60,883 nt of DNA, taken from JACPHD01 sp964431805. Lineage in GTDB: Bacteria > Patescibacteriota > Patescibacteriia > Patescibacteriales > GWC2-42-12. The stretch covers positions 1 to 60,883 of the forward strand of contig CAYSKV010000006.1 of NCBI GenBank assembly GCA_964431805.1, read 5' to 3'. Position numbers and translations under genes: made by a program. Shown here one piece after another: positions 1 through 8,170 of the stretch (position 1 is its first letter; every line of letters starts with the position of its first letter). The notes beneath the pieces are model-generated. The model was not told the DNA's origin. It saw only the letters and a program-made list of their open reading frames with translations, and did no database searches.

Positions 1-584
1 CCTAAATTTTTTACTTCTTTATTTTCATCGTCAGTAAATTTAAGTTCACGCGCGGCCCTACCGGCTTCAAGTTGCGTTTTTAATTTTTCCAATAAACCCT
101 TTAAAAAAATAGCTTCTTTATTGCCGCTTTTAGCTTCTCGCGCAACTTTATCTAATCTTTTATCAACCGTAGCTAAATCAGCAAAAATTAATTCTAAATT
201 AATTGTCTCCCGATCGCCTTCAGGATCAATCTTACCATTAACATGAATAATATTATCATCTTTAAATTCGCGCACTACTTCGCAGATAGCGTCGCATTCG
301 CGGATATGAGATAAAAATTGATTACCTAAACCTTCGCCTTTAGACGCGCCTTTAACTAAACCGGCAATATCTACAAATTCAATATAAGTCGGAATAATTT
401 TTTTTGGTTTTGAGATAGCCGCTAATTTTTCCAATCTTTCATCAGGAACTTTAACCACACCAACGTTAGGATCGATGGTGCAAAAAGGATAATTTGAAGC
501 TTCAACTTTTTTCTTAGTTAAAGCGTTAAACAAAGTGGATTTACCGACATTTGGCAAACCAACAATACCAATAGATAAAGACAT
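1..584 (-). CDS. ychF: YchF/OLA1-family ATPase, 5' part
   Basis: This is the first 194 codons of a gene running off the left edge of the window. The start ATG is at 584-582. The P-loop GLPNVGKST appears at about residues 9-17, followed by NYPFCTIDPNVG and DIAGLVKGASKGEGLGNQF, which are hallmarks of the YchF/OLA1 branch of the Obg-like GTPase superfamily. Known family members bind ATP and associate with ribosomes. The C-terminal TGS domain would lie outside the window. The gene is transcribed away from the accessory island and marks its left boundary. The motifs make the assignment secure. Confidence 0.95.
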   Translation of the reverse strand, partial: MSLSIGIVGLPNVGKSTLFNALTKKKVEASNYPFCTIDPNVGVVKVPDERLEKLAAISKPKKIIPTYIEFVDIAGLVKGASKGEGLGNQFLSHIRECDAICEVVREFKDDNIIHVNGKIDPEGDRETINLELIFADLATVDKRLDKVAREAKSGNKEAIFLKGLLEKLKTQLEAGRAARELKFTDDENKEVKNL

Positions 585-632
585 ATTTATAAATATTAAA
601 CTACTTCTTGAATTTAGCAGAGATTTAATAAT

Positions 633-660
633 TTTACAAATTTTTAAAATCCTTTATGAT
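633..660 (+). promoter_or_regulatory. Sigma70-type promoter of a small locus
   Basis: TTTACA (633-638) and TATGAT (655-660) are separated by 16 bp, just upstream of an SD-GTG mini-ORF. The direction is divergent from ychF. Confidence 0.5.
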
Positions 661-693
661 ATAAACATGTCTAAGCTAAGGAGTTTTATTATT

Positions 694-822
694 GTGAACA
701 AAGAAGACGAATTTTAAAATGGACAAACCAAGCCTCCTTGCGATGGCTTTGTTGAAAAATGCCAAGGTTGTCCTGGCCCTTATCCAGAGACAACCATGCA
801 GGAAGATATAAAGCAAAAATAA
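694..822 (+). other. Small Cys-rich reading frame with an in-frame TAA
   Basis: AAGGAG (678-683) lies 10 bp before GTG 694. That frame reads MNKEDEF and then a TAA (715-717). Without changing frame, it continues as a 34-codon segment with PPCDGF, EKCQGCPGP and PETT before the TAA at 820-822. The continuation has no start codon of its own. It may be a nonsense-mutated or recoded small zinc-binding-like protein, or coincidence. An overlapping ATG at 719 gives an alternative 30-residue peptide with no recognisable features. Confidence 0.3.
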
Positions 823-863
823 CTTTTTGCTCCATAAACTACAGATTAACCAGGAGGAGGTCT

Positions 864-950
864 ATGGCAAGAAATGGTCATGACAAAAATCTGAATCAAA
901 AAAACGTCATCACAAAAAAAGGAAGCAAAGAAAATAACATTCTGCAATAA
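864..950 (+). CDS. Putative 28-residue basic peptide
   Basis: ATG 864 follows a near-ideal AGGAGGAGG ribosome site by about 4 nt. It encodes a 28-residue lysine- and asparagine-rich peptide starting MARNGHDKN and ending immediately before a strong terminator. A good SD, a start codon and a directly abutting terminator argue that the unit is expressed. The sequence resembles no family I know. It is the last element of a compact transcription unit (promoter 633, terminator 950). Length and composition give no functional clue, and a chance ORF cannot be excluded. Confidence 0.4.
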   Translation: MARNGHDKNLNQKNVITKKGSKENNILQ

Positions 951-979
951 CCGCTTACTTATTCGTAAGCGGTTTTTTT
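950..979 (+). terminator. Rho-independent terminator
   Basis: Inverted repeat ACCGCTTAC / GTAAGCGGT with a 6-nt loop, followed by seven T. It ends the small locus that starts at 633. Confidence 0.85.
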
Positions 980-987
980 ATAAAATA

Positions 988-1012
988 AAAACAGAGCTAT
1001 AAGCTCTGTTTT
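988..1012. terminator. Second hairpin, bidirectional terminator shape
   Basis: Perfect inverted repeat AAAACAGAGCT / AGCTCTGTTTT with a 3-nt spacer. A/T runs on both sides make it terminator-like on either strand. Confidence 0.6.
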
Positions 1013-1124
1013 CTAAACTGCGGGCTACTCGGGTTAAGTGCCCCCGGTATGTAATGTTTACAAGGGTTTTTGAAACTAGTTTTGAGGATTGATTTTAGGT
1101 GTTCGGGTCGGGGTCTTATAATAG

Positions 1125-1175
1125 TAAATGAGACAAATGAGACACTAAAAGGTGGTTTTGGAACTGTCTCATTTA
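1125..1175. repeat. Inverted repeat TAAATGAGACA
   Basis: TAAATGAGACA (1125-1135) and its complement TGTCTCATTTA (1165-1175) flank 29 bp. ATGAGACA is also repeated directly. The region from 1013 to 1230 holds no credible gene and could be the edge of the island, but no matching copy was found on the right side. Confidence 0.4.
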
Positions 1176-1229
1176 TTATCGTTCAATAGATAAATAGACT
1201 AGAATTATTTGATAAAAATTTATTTACTA

Positions 1230-1258
1230 TTGACATATCATTAAAAATGTAGTATATT
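1230..1258 (+). promoter_or_regulatory. Consensus sigma70-type promoter
   Basis: TTGACA (1230-1235), 17 bp, TATATT (1253-1258). It lies about 50 bp ahead of the SD of the gene at 1317. Confidence 0.8.
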
Positions 1259-1316
1259 GAAAAATCTTATTTTAAGATAAATCGAACATTAAACATAGCT
1301 TATAAGGAGGAGCAAA

Positions 1317-1904
1317 ATGTTAAAAGAAACAAAATATCGATGTTGGGGTTATCCGTTTCCAGGCTGTCCGGAATTTCACAAAGTTGTATATGCCATTATC
1401 GGAAATGTTTGCTATTTTTCCGGCACCGAAAGAGGCACAAGCACTATCAATGCGGCTGAAAGTATTATCAAAGAAATTTGTACACAAGAAAATGTGCCTA
1501 TTAAAAATCTTCGTTTTGTTGATATCCAAACTCATCTTGGATATAGAAAACCATCCGGGGTATATATGGTTAATGAATTAACCATCAAACTCAGACCTGG
1601 AACAAAACGAAAAGGCGGAATCGAGCAAATTGAAATTGGCGGTGAGAAGGGCCTTTTGATTACCGGCGACCAAGAAGGATTTGAGGTAACATCGTGGGCA
1701 AAAACACCATTTCCAGTTGATGTTCTCGAACTTTTCCGCCCCTACATTGGCGAGCCTAATGAAAAGGTAGAATGTACAGTTTGCGACTGGGAGGGTATTT
1801 TCTCCGATGGAAAAATTGAATTAAGTAATACTATGTCCAGATGCGCCTGTCCTAAGTGTGGTTTTACTCTGGTTCACTGGCCACAAGGATTCGTGATTCA
1901 ATAA
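1317..1904 (+). CDS. Hypothetical protein with C-terminal zinc ribbon
   Basis: This is a 195-residue orphan gene with its own consensus promoter, a strong SD (AAGGAGG) 6 nt before the ATG, and its own terminator. The N-terminal 140 residues form a mixed alpha/beta region I do not recognise. The C-terminal 45 residues contain C153-x2-C156 and C178-x2-C181, a typical zinc-ribbon spacing. Such ribbons often bind nucleic acid or mediate protein contacts, but nothing in the sequence decides this. It is monocistronic in the accessory island, upstream of the structured RNA and phage module. Its function is unknown. Confidence 0.75.
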   Translation: MLKETKYRCWGYPFPGCPEFHKVVYAIIGNVCYFSGTERGTSTINAAESIIKEICTQENVPIKNLRFVDIQTHLGYRKPSGVYMVNELTIKLRPGTKRKGGIEQIEIGGEKGLLITGDQEGFEVTSWAKTPFPVDVLELFRPYIGEPNEKVECTVCDWEGIFSDGKIELSNTMSRCACPKCGFTLVHWPQGFVIQ

Positions 1905-1924
1905 TTCCAAATTTTTGATTTACC

Positions 1925-1957
1925 AAACCCTGCTTAAGCTATAAGCGGGGTTTTTTA
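1925..1957 (+). terminator. Rho-independent terminator
   Basis: Stem AAACCCTGCTTA / TAAGCGGGGTTT followed by a T run, 20 bp after the stop of the zinc-ribbon gene. Confidence 0.8.
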
Positions 1958-2093
1958 TTTACCATTTTAGATAGCGACATATTATTTGGCATTATAATAA
2001 TCACCCAGCCAAAAAGATACCCTTGCCTACCTTTAGATTACGTTAAATTTTTTTTATTCTGAATGGAAAATTTGCATTTTATATAACAAATCA

Positions 2094-2121
2094 TTGACTT
2101 TTTCAGATAAGGTGCTATTAT
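2094..2121 (+). promoter_or_regulatory. Promoter of candidate structured RNA
   Basis: TTGACT (2094-2099), 16 bp, TATTAT (2116-2121). No gene with an SD follows for 350 bp, so the transcript that starts near 2128 is probably non-coding. Confidence 0.6.
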
Positions 2122-2127
2122 ATAAGT

Positions 2128-2447
2128 AGATACATTAAAAATTAATCAACTGCCTCTCGGGGAGAGATCTGCGAGGGGAAAATACCAGGATTATTAGATG
2201 CTTATTCTATATAAGGGAAACGATTGAAATTTGCAACTAATAGTTAACATGCCGTAACTGGTATTTTGAAACGAAAGTCTGAATTATTGAAATTGCTCAT
2301 CGGCTCTCTTGCTGCCGTTAAACAGCTCGTAGGGCGAAATCAATATTCAGTCGTCTGCGCAGTTTCCAAAATCACTTATTTATTTAAGTGTTTTTGGAAT
2401 TTGCTCAGACAGCAAAATCAAGAACGCTTAAATAGCGTTCTTTTTTA
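2128..2447 (+). ncRNA. Candidate large structured non-coding RNA
   Basis: This 320-nt promoter-to-terminator unit has no plausible ORF. It is richer in G+C than its flanks and dense in pairings. AATACCAG (about 2182) pairs with CTGGTATT (about 2257). CTGAATTATTGA pairs with TCAATATTCAG around an inner CGGC/GCCG hairpin. GTCTG...CAGAC closes a long arm holding TTCCAAAA/TTTTGGAA and CACTT/AAGTG. It shows none of the conserved blocks of tmRNA, RNase P RNA, SRP RNA or 6S RNA that I can recognise. It precedes the phage-type methyltransferase/terminase genes. A long regulatory leader is the main alternative. Confidence 0.55.
2420..2447 (+). terminator. Terminator of candidate RNA
   Basis: AAGAACGCT / AGCGTTCTT with a 5-nt loop and a T run, 24 bp before the ATG at 2471. 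Confidence 0.85.
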
Positions 2448-2470
2448 TTTATAAATTTAATTACAACAGT

Positions 2471-3805
2471 ATGACAACTAAAAACAAGCTTAATATCGTT
2501 TATGTTCCGATTAACTCCTTACGACCCTCAGAATACAATCCGCGCCAATGGGATAATGAGGCAAAAAAGCAATTAAAACAAAGCCTTAGTCGATTCGGAT
2601 TAATTGATCCGTTGCTGGTTAATTCTGCCAAAGGCCGGGAGGGTGTGGTTATCGGCGGACATTTTCGCCTGGCCATAGCTAAAGAGCTGGGATATACGGA
2701 AGTGCCGGCGGTCTATCTCTGTATTGACGATCTGGAAAAAGAAAAAGAGTTGAATCTCCGACTTAATAAAAATTTGGGAGAATTCGATTGGGCTATGCTG
2801 GCTGGTTTTGGCAATTCCCTACTTTCCGACATCGGATTTTCCAGCGAAGAACTAGATAATGTTTTTGGCATTGACGAAAGCCCGGAAATATTTGATTTGG
2901 CTAAAGAGCTAAAAAAATTAAATATTAATAAGATTGAAATTAAAAAAGGAGATATCTGGCAATTAGGAAATAATCGCTTGATGTGCGGCGACTCGACAGT
3001 TGAGGCTGAGATGCTCAAACTTATGGATGGCGTAAAAGCCGACATGTGCTGTACAGACCCACCCTACCTTTTAGATTATCTTAAGGGGAAAAAGAAAAAT
3101 GGCCAGGCGATCACGGGCTTTGGTTACAAGCGCGATCGGCGGTATTTAGAAACTGACGTGTTGCCACCCAACTTTACCGAAAGCTGGATGGCGAACATCT
3201 CTAAAATCGCTCAGCCTGATTTTTCCATTATCGTTTACGAAAACTGGAAAAATATAAGGACTATTTGGGGTGAAATGGAAAAATATTGGAAAGTAAAAAA
3301 TATGATAGTTTGGCATCTTCCTAATCGAGTCCAGGGATTCGCGGCCAAATATAAATTTTTCAACAAGCACGATATTGCCATGGTCGGACAATCGGGCAAC
3401 ATCAATTTTAACATCAAGCCCGAAGACGAGCTTCTGCAAAATGAATATGAAACCGCGCTTTACGCTACTAGCGGAAAACCGCAGTGGGAATCGTATAAAA
3501 AAGGAAAAAAATATTGTCCGACAGATTTCATTGAGTATAAATCAGCGGATAAAAAGAATTCCGGCCAAGGAGTTGTTTTCGGCACTAAACCTTTGGAAAT
3601 TTTAATTCCTTATATTAAAGTCCTAACAAAACGCGATGCGATTATCGTCGAACCATTCGGTGGAAGCGGATCAACATTAATTGCCGCCCAGAAAATGAAT
3701 CGACGCTGTTTTCTAATGGAAAAATCGCCGATCTATGCCGAGGTAATTAGAAAACGCTGGGAAAATTTAACCAACCTTAAAGCGAAAAAATATGAAGGCA
3801 AATAA
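2471..3805 (+). CDS. ParB-like nuclease domain fused to DNA methyltransferase
   Basis: This 444-residue protein has an N-terminal ParB/sulfiredoxin-type domain (about residues 8-95, with NPRQW and GGHFRLAIAKELG). A beta-class N4/N6 DNA methyltransferase follows. Catalytic motif D196-P-P-Y precedes the SAM-binding motif F396-G-G-S-G-S, as expected for the beta class. In phages such fusions usually sit just before terminase genes and modify DNA before packaging. The gene overlaps the next by 14 bp. The protein appears intact and carries both key motifs. The specific recognition sequence cannot be predicted. Confidence 0.88.
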   Translation: MTTKNKLNIVYVPINSLRPSEYNPRQWDNEAKKQLKQSLSRFGLIDPLLVNSAKGREGVVIGGHFRLAIAKELGYTEVPAVYLCIDDLEKEKELNLRLNKNLGEFDWAMLAGFGNSLLSDIGFSSEELDNVFGIDESPEIFDLAKELKKLNINKIEIKKGDIWQLGNNRLMCGDSTVEAEMLKLMDGVKADMCCTDPPYLLDYLKGKKKNGQAITGFGYKRDRRYLETDVLPPNFTESWMANISKIAQPDFSIIVYENWKNIRTIWGEMEKYWKVKNMIVWHLPNRVQGFAAKYKFFNKHDIAMVGQSGNINFNIKPEDELLQNEYETALYATSGKPQWESYKKGKKYCPTDFIEYKSADKKNSGQGVVFGTKPLEILIPYIKVLTKRDAIIVEPFGGSGSTLIAAQKMNRRCFLMEKSPIYAEVIRKRWENLTNLKAKKYEGK

Positions 3806-4208
3806 AGAAAAGCAAATGCTGCTTGAGCAGTTAAAAAAGACTCCGATTATCCAAATCGCCTGCGAAAAGATTGGTTTAAGCCGAGCTACCTATTATCGTT
3901 GGCGCCAGACTAATTCAAACTTTGCCAAAGCAGCTGACACCGCCATTATTGAAGGTTATTTACTAATTAACGACATGGCTGAATCTCAACTAATTTCAGC
4001 CGTTAGAGATAAAAATTTTTCAGCTATTGTTTATTGGCTTAAGCATCATCATCCGACTTATACTAATCGGCTAGAAATAATTTCCCGACTTCAACAATCG
4101 GAAGAATTAACGCCTGAGCAAACAGCGACAGTGCAAGAAGCTCTGCGCCGATCTTCTCTATTGATTGATCAAAAAGTCACGGATAATAAAAAATATGATA
4201 AAGAATAA
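3792..4208 (+). CDS. Phage small-terminase-like HTH protein
   Basis: This 138-residue protein has an N-terminal helix-turn-helix (about residues 13-38, with ACEKIGLSRATYYRW). A helical segment with SAVRDKNFSAIVYWLKHHHP follows, typical of phage terminase small-subunit-like/phBC6A51-type proteins. Known small terminases recognise the packaging site and hand DNA to the large subunit. The gene overlaps the methyltransferase upstream (14 bp) and the terminase ATPase downstream (14 bp). That tight coupling supports the assignment. A generic transposase-like HTH is a less likely alternative. Confidence 0.7.
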   Translation: MKANKEKQMLLEQLKKTPIIQIACEKIGLSRATYYRWRQTNSNFAKAADTAIIEGYLLINDMAESQLISAVRDKNFSAIVYWLKHHHPTYTNRLEIISRLQQSEELTPEQTATVQEALRRSSLLIDQKVTDNKKYDKE

Positions 4209-5217
4209 ATTATTAACAGATCAAAAATTAATGGACAGAATTGCTCAAGATAAAAAGGTTCGCGCCGCTATCAGTCGAGAAAATCATCTTTGGTTCTTTA
4301 ATATTTATTTCCCTCACTATTCCTTTTATCCTCCGGCCTTGTTCCATCGGGAAATGTTCGAGCTTACGCAGAGAGACGATCTTCGGCTTCTTACCATCAT
4401 GGCTTTCCGCGGTTCAGGCAAATCAACGATTATGAATCTGTCTTATGCGCTATGGTCAGTCTTGGGGAAATTTCAAAAGAAATTTCTAGTTATTGCCAGT
4501 CAAACTCAGAATCAAGCCGAAGGACATTTTTCCAGCATCATTAATGAGTTAAAGAATAATGACCGCTTAAGAGCCGACCTCGGACCCTTCGAGGTCGGCC
4601 AAGATCCTTATTCCGTGCTACTCAAAAATTTCAATGCCAAAATAATGTTCATCTACAATGGGCAAAGTATCCGGGGTATGCGCCATGGTCAGCATAGAAT
4701 AGGTTTGATTATCTTGGACGATATTGAAGACAGCTGGTCAATCCAATTCGAGCGAAACCGAAATGCCACGTATAAATGGTTTGAAACCGAGGTCATGCCG
4801 GCCGGAGATTCTAGCACTACGATTGTAATTCTGGGAAACTTATTAGACGAGGATTCTTTCATTATGCGTATCAGAGAAAATATTAAGAGTGGAAAAATGC
4901 CTGGCATATTTAGAGCCTATCCCTTACTTGATGATTTAGATCAGATTCTCTGGCCGGAAAAATTCACAAAAGAAGACGTTGAACAACTTAAGAAAAGCAT
5001 CGTAGACGAAACAGTTTGGGAAAAAGAATATCTTTTAAAGATTTATAAGGAGATTACCTGTATTGGTGAATTGCTTGATGAGTCCGGACAAAACCCTGCG
5101 GACAAAAAAAACAGCCGAAGCAAAACGGCTGTTCATTTAGGAAAATATGTGATCAGCGCACCGACTATAGAGTTATCAAACAGAGAACTAGCAAGAATAC
5201 TTAGCAAATTCAACTAA
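4195..5217 (+). CDS. Terminase large subunit, C-terminally truncated
   Basis: The ATPase half of a phage large terminase is present: Walker A FRGSGKST, Walker B LIILDDIED and the coupling motif VILGNLLDED. The usual family length is 450-550 residues with a C-terminal RNase H-like nuclease. Here homology fades after WEKEYLLKIYKE and a 55-residue tail without nuclease acidic residues follows. The tail DNA contains a hairpin AACAGCCG/CGGCTGTT, which suggests a deletion junction. ATG 4195 was chosen over TTG 4165 because it gives the normal short overlap. The packaging motor is probably non-functional, so this is likely a prophage remnant. Confidence 0.75.
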   Translation: MIKNKLLTDQKLMDRIAQDKKVRAAISRENHLWFFNIYFPHYSFYPPALFHREMFELTQRDDLRLLTIMAFRGSGKSTIMNLSYALWSVLGKFQKKFLVIASQTQNQAEGHFSSIINELKNNDRLRADLGPFEVGQDPYSVLLKNFNAKIMFIYNGQSIRGMRHGQHRIGLIILDDIEDSWSIQFERNRNATYKWFETEVMPAGDSSTTIVILGNLLDEDSFIMRIRENIKSGKMPGIFRAYPLLDDLDQILWPEKFTKEDVEQLKKSIVDETVWEKEYLLKIYKEITCIGELLDESGQNPADKKNSRSKTAVHLGKYVISAPTIELSNRELARILSKFN

Positions 5218-5234
5218 ATTTTGGTCAAACAAAT

Positions 5235-5259
5235 AGGCTAAGTTTATTTTAGCCTTTTT
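5235..5259 (+). terminator. Terminator after terminase remnant
   Basis: AGGCTAA / TTAGCCT with a 7-nt loop and a T run, 18 bp past the stop. Confidence 0.7.
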
Positions 5260-5315
5260 GTCGTACCTTATAAACAGAGGTTATGATTCTTTTAGGCGAT
5301 ATACTCCTTGTTATT

Positions 5316-5717
5316 TTATATACTAAATTGAAATTTCCAGATATTAAATTTTATAGGATTAGTTGGCTTATTAAAAATTAATACTGCTGAAATTATTAAA
5401 ATATATAATAACCCCCAAAAGCAATCGAAAAATAACCTTTGTATAATCTCAATCGAATTGTTGCCGTATAGTTGTAGAACATGAACGTTGATTGGCAAAT
5501 AATAGAGAAAGTTGTAAACAAAATATAATAAAATAAAATACAAAATAATTCTTAAATATTTTCCGAATTTATGATTTTTATTATTATAGAAAATATATAA
5601 AGCAGACAAAAGCAAAATACTAAATAAATAAAAAATAAGTAAATTACCTAGAAAAAACAGATAGAGATAAAAAATGAATAGCAGGAAGCAGATTTGAATA
5701 GTTTGTTTTTTTAGCAT
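5316..5717 (-). CDS. Small multi-pass membrane protein
   Basis: This 133-residue, very hydrophobic protein has about four predicted membrane segments (near residues 8-28, 30-47, 55-75 and 100-125) separated by short loops with lysine or asparagine. I do not recognise a family. It is oriented opposite to the phage module and recombinase, next to a secreted protein on the same strand, and both look like cargo of the island. DNA here is more AT-rich than the adjacent methyltransferase and terminase genes. Confidence 0.55.
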   Translation of the reverse strand: MLKKQTIQICFLLFIFYLYLFFLGNLLIFYLFSILLLSALYIFYNNKNHKFGKYLRIILYFILLYFVYNFLYYLPINVHVLQLYGNNSIEIIQRLFFDCFWGLLYILIISAVLIFNKPTNPIKFNIWKFQFSI

Positions 5718-5775
5718 AAATTTTTATTAAATAATTATAATTATTTTTTAGTCTTGATTTCGTCCATATAGTTAC

Positions 5776-6624
5776 TTATTTCCAAAATTTAAATTTCTTG
5801 AAAAAGTTTGTTATTTTCTGAAAAAAGTTGTTTATTTTATTGAAAAAACTTTGATTATTTTTCTGTTGTGGAATGGTAGAGCTTCCATTTATTAAAGTGT
5901 CTTTCTCTGTTTGTATCTCCAGAGATGATGTGGCAATAACTGGGGAGGAGGTAGCGACAATAACAGGTGAAGAAGATGGCACGGTTGTTGAGGCCGTGTT
6001 TTTCATTTCTTCAACTTTGGATTTTATATTAGTCGCACTTACAACTTTTTTAGATTGAATCGCCGAAATAGGTTGCGAAACTTCATCGGCTTCATTTTTA
6101 ATTGCTTCAGAAATTTTATCTAACGCGGACAAATATGATTTTGCTTCTTCGATGCGTAATGAATAACATTCCAAGGTGGGCGAATAAATTCCTAACAATT
6201 TAAGCCGATCATTGTTGTCTTGAACTTCTATTATTGATTGATTTAATGAGTTTAAAGAATTCTTTGTTTTTACAATTTCTGAATTTAAAAGTTCTTTTGT
6301 TGAAATTAATAAACTTGTATCAATTTTTCCGGTGTCAACATAGGCGATAACTACAAAATAGGCTAAATTACTTGCTTGGCTAATTGGACAAGCATTTGAT
6401 TTTTTACATTCATCGGTGTTACTAAAACTAACCAAACTATCTCGCCAGCCGTCATTGCAAATTGCGCTTCCGTCATAATCCGCGCCAGCGTTGCAATTTA
6501 CACCGAGATGATAAGAACACGCGCCGGAAGTGGCATAAACAGTTATTGGAACTATAAATAAAAAAGCTGCTAATAATATTAAATTGTAGCTAAATATTTT
6601 TTCCATAACTTTGTTTGTTTCCAC
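5776..6624 (-). CDS. Secreted protein with Cys-rich CxxH/CNDGW motif
   Basis: This 282-residue protein starts with a signal peptide ending near YATSGA. A short Cys-rich module follows, containing CSYHLGVNC, GSAICNDGWRD and spaced cysteines. Similar modules recur in exported bacterial proteins, but I know no proven role. The middle (about residues 100-200) is a predicted coiled-coil rich in N, K, S and L. A Thr/Ser-rich linker and a basic, Phe-rich C-terminal tail complete it. A second Met (residue 6, MEKIFSYN) could be the true start. It is a cargo gene with unknown function, possibly secreted or cell-surface located. Confidence 0.65.
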   Translation of the reverse strand: METNKVMEKIFSYNLILLAAFLFIVPITVYATSGACSYHLGVNCNAGADYDGSAICNDGWRDSLVSFSNTDECKKSNACPISQASNLAYFVVIAYVDTGKIDTSLLISTKELLNSEIVKTKNSLNSLNQSIIEVQDNNDRLKLLGIYSPTLECYSLRIEEAKSYLSALDKISEAIKNEADEVSQPISAIQSKKVVSATNIKSKVEEMKNTASTTVPSSSPVIVATSSPVIATSSLEIQTEKDTLINGSSTIPQQKNNQSFFNKINNFFQKITNFFKKFKFWK

Positions 6625-6769
6625 TACAGTAAACGTCGTTATGTGAAATTAATTATAAATTTTTACTGTTTAGCACTTAAAATATAGCTTAAAACAAACC
6701 GGAAGTAAAGCTAAAGTTACCTACAGTTTATCTACTTTAGGGGGTCTGGACGCCCCGAGAACCTAGCGT

Positions 6770-6835
6770 CATCAATGTGGTTATAAGTAATAAATAAAGG
6801 AAAAAATTATGAAACAAGACACCACCACATTGATG
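6770..6835 (+). promoter_or_regulatory. Inverted repeat enclosing the recombinase start
   Basis: A 12-bp perfect repeat, CATCAATGTGGT (6770-6781) and ACCACATTGATG (6824-6835), brackets the AAGG ribosome site and ATG 6809. It could sequester the start in mRNA or be a binding site for the recombinase or a regulator. Confidence 0.5.
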
Positions 6836-8170
6836 CCCCAAACAACAACCTTGAGGCAAAATCGAGGGACCCCGGAGATAATCGGGGTGCCTTCCATTAA
6901 CTATGTCCTTTACGCGAGAAAATCAACCGAATCGGAGGAACGACAAGTCCTTTCCATTGATTCACAAGTTAAGGAGATGCTTCAACTTGCCGAAAGAGAA
7001 AATTTGAATGTAGCCGAGATTAGAAGAGAATCTCATTCAGCTAAGGATACCGGCCAGAGAAAAGTTTTTAATGAAATTGTAAACGATATTCGAAAAGGAT
7101 TATTCAATGGAATCTTAACCTGGGCGCCAGACCGAATCGCCAGGAATGCCGGCGACCTCGGAGCCATAGTGGATTTGATGGACCAAAAACTATTATTAGA
7201 AATTAGAACATATGGACAAAAATTTTCTAATAACCCAAATGAAAAATTTCTGCTCATGATTTTAGGATCACAGGCCAAGCTGGAAAATGATAATCGTGGC
7301 GTTAACGTAAAGCGAGGTCTTCGAGCTAGGGTGGAAATGGGATTCTGGCCGACGCTGGCCCCAATCGGATATATGAATCAGAATCGTATGGATAAAAAAG
7401 GACAGGTTTTACCGGATCCTGTCCGCGCGCCAATTATTAAACAAATATTTGAAAAAGTTGCTTATGAAAAAGCCAGCGGTAGAAAAATATACCACTGGTT
7501 AAGATATGATCTAAATTTCCATACCAGAGGTAATAAGACTCTGAGCTTAAGCGGAATTTTTAGACTCTTAGATAGTACCTTCTATTATGGTACTTTTGAA
7601 TACCCAAAAGATAGCGGCAATTTTTATCAGGGCATACATAAACCGTTGATCACAAAAGAACTGTTTGAAAAAGCGCAAACACAGATAAAGCGAGATCAGA
7701 TAGTTAAGGGCTGTAAAGAATTCGCCTTCACTAAACTTATAACCTGCGGTTTATGTGGCTCCACTATTAGTGGAGAAGAAAAATACAAAACGCTAAAAGA
7801 CGGAACCGCGGTTAAATATGTCTATTACGGTTGTTGCCGGGCCAAAGATAAATGGTGCAAAAATAAATACATCCAGGAAAAGGATTTAATTAATGAACTA
7901 ATAAAAATAATAGATGAAGTTGATTTAAACGAGCTAGGCGTAAAAGCCAAGTTCGAAGATGAAATTGAAAGATTTAATAAATTCCAAGGAGTGCTATTCG
8001 GCAAGGAGAAGTCGGATCTGAAAAAGAAAGAAGTCGATATCCGCACTTACGCTAAATATCTATTAAAAGAAGGGAGTATTGTTGAAAAGCGGGAGTTGCT
8101 GGGTAATTTAAGAAGTAGATTAGTTTATATGGATATGAGTATAAAATTATCAAACGATAAGAGTATATAA
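6809..8170 (+). CDS. Large serine recombinase
   Basis: This 453-residue site-specific recombinase carries a resolvase N-terminal domain with nucleophile Ser39 in YARKST, then SIDSQ and APDRIARN. The recombinase domain (ARVEMGFWPTLAPIGYMN) and a zinc ribbon (CGLCG ... CC ... C near residues 312-347) follow, then a short C-terminal helix. Serine integrases of this class drive integration and excision of phages and islands. It is followed after 38 bp by the defence operon in the same direction, which suggests one mobile unit. No obvious attL/attR pair was found by eye. All catalytic features are present. Confidence 0.9.
   Translation: MKQDTTTLMPQTTTLRQNRGTPEIIGVPSINYVLYARKSTESEERQVLSIDSQVKEMLQLAERENLNVAEIRRESHSAKDTGQRKVFNEIVNDIRKGLFNGILTWAPDRIARNAGDLGAIVDLMDQKLLLEIRTYGQKFSNNPNEKFLLMILGSQAKLENDNRGVNVKRGLRARVEMGFWPTLAPIGYMNQNRMDKKGQVLPDPVRAPIIKQIFEKVAYEKASGRKIYHWLRYDLNFHTRGNKTLSLSGIFRLLDSTFYYGTFEYPKDSGNFYQGIHKPLITKELFEKAQTQIKRDQIVKGCKEFAFTKLITCGLCGSTISGEEKYKTLKDGTAVKYVYYGCCRAKDKWCKNKYIQEKDLINELIKIIDEVDLNELGVKAKFEDEIERFNKFQGVLFGKEKSDLKKKEVDIRTYAKYLLKEGSIVEKRELLGNLRSRLVYMDMSIKLSNDKSI

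Noticed and set aside
2128..2447. Identification of the RNA as tmRNA, RNase P RNA, SRP RNA or a group I intron
   Set aside because: None of the conserved blocks (tmRNA tRNA-like ends, RNase P GAGGAAAGTCC, SRP GGAAGCAGCC, intron core pairing) could be found.
2266..2454. 62-codon ORF within the structured RNA
   Set aside because: It starts with TTG, has no ribosome site and runs through the terminator hairpin. Its sequence is explained by RNA stems.
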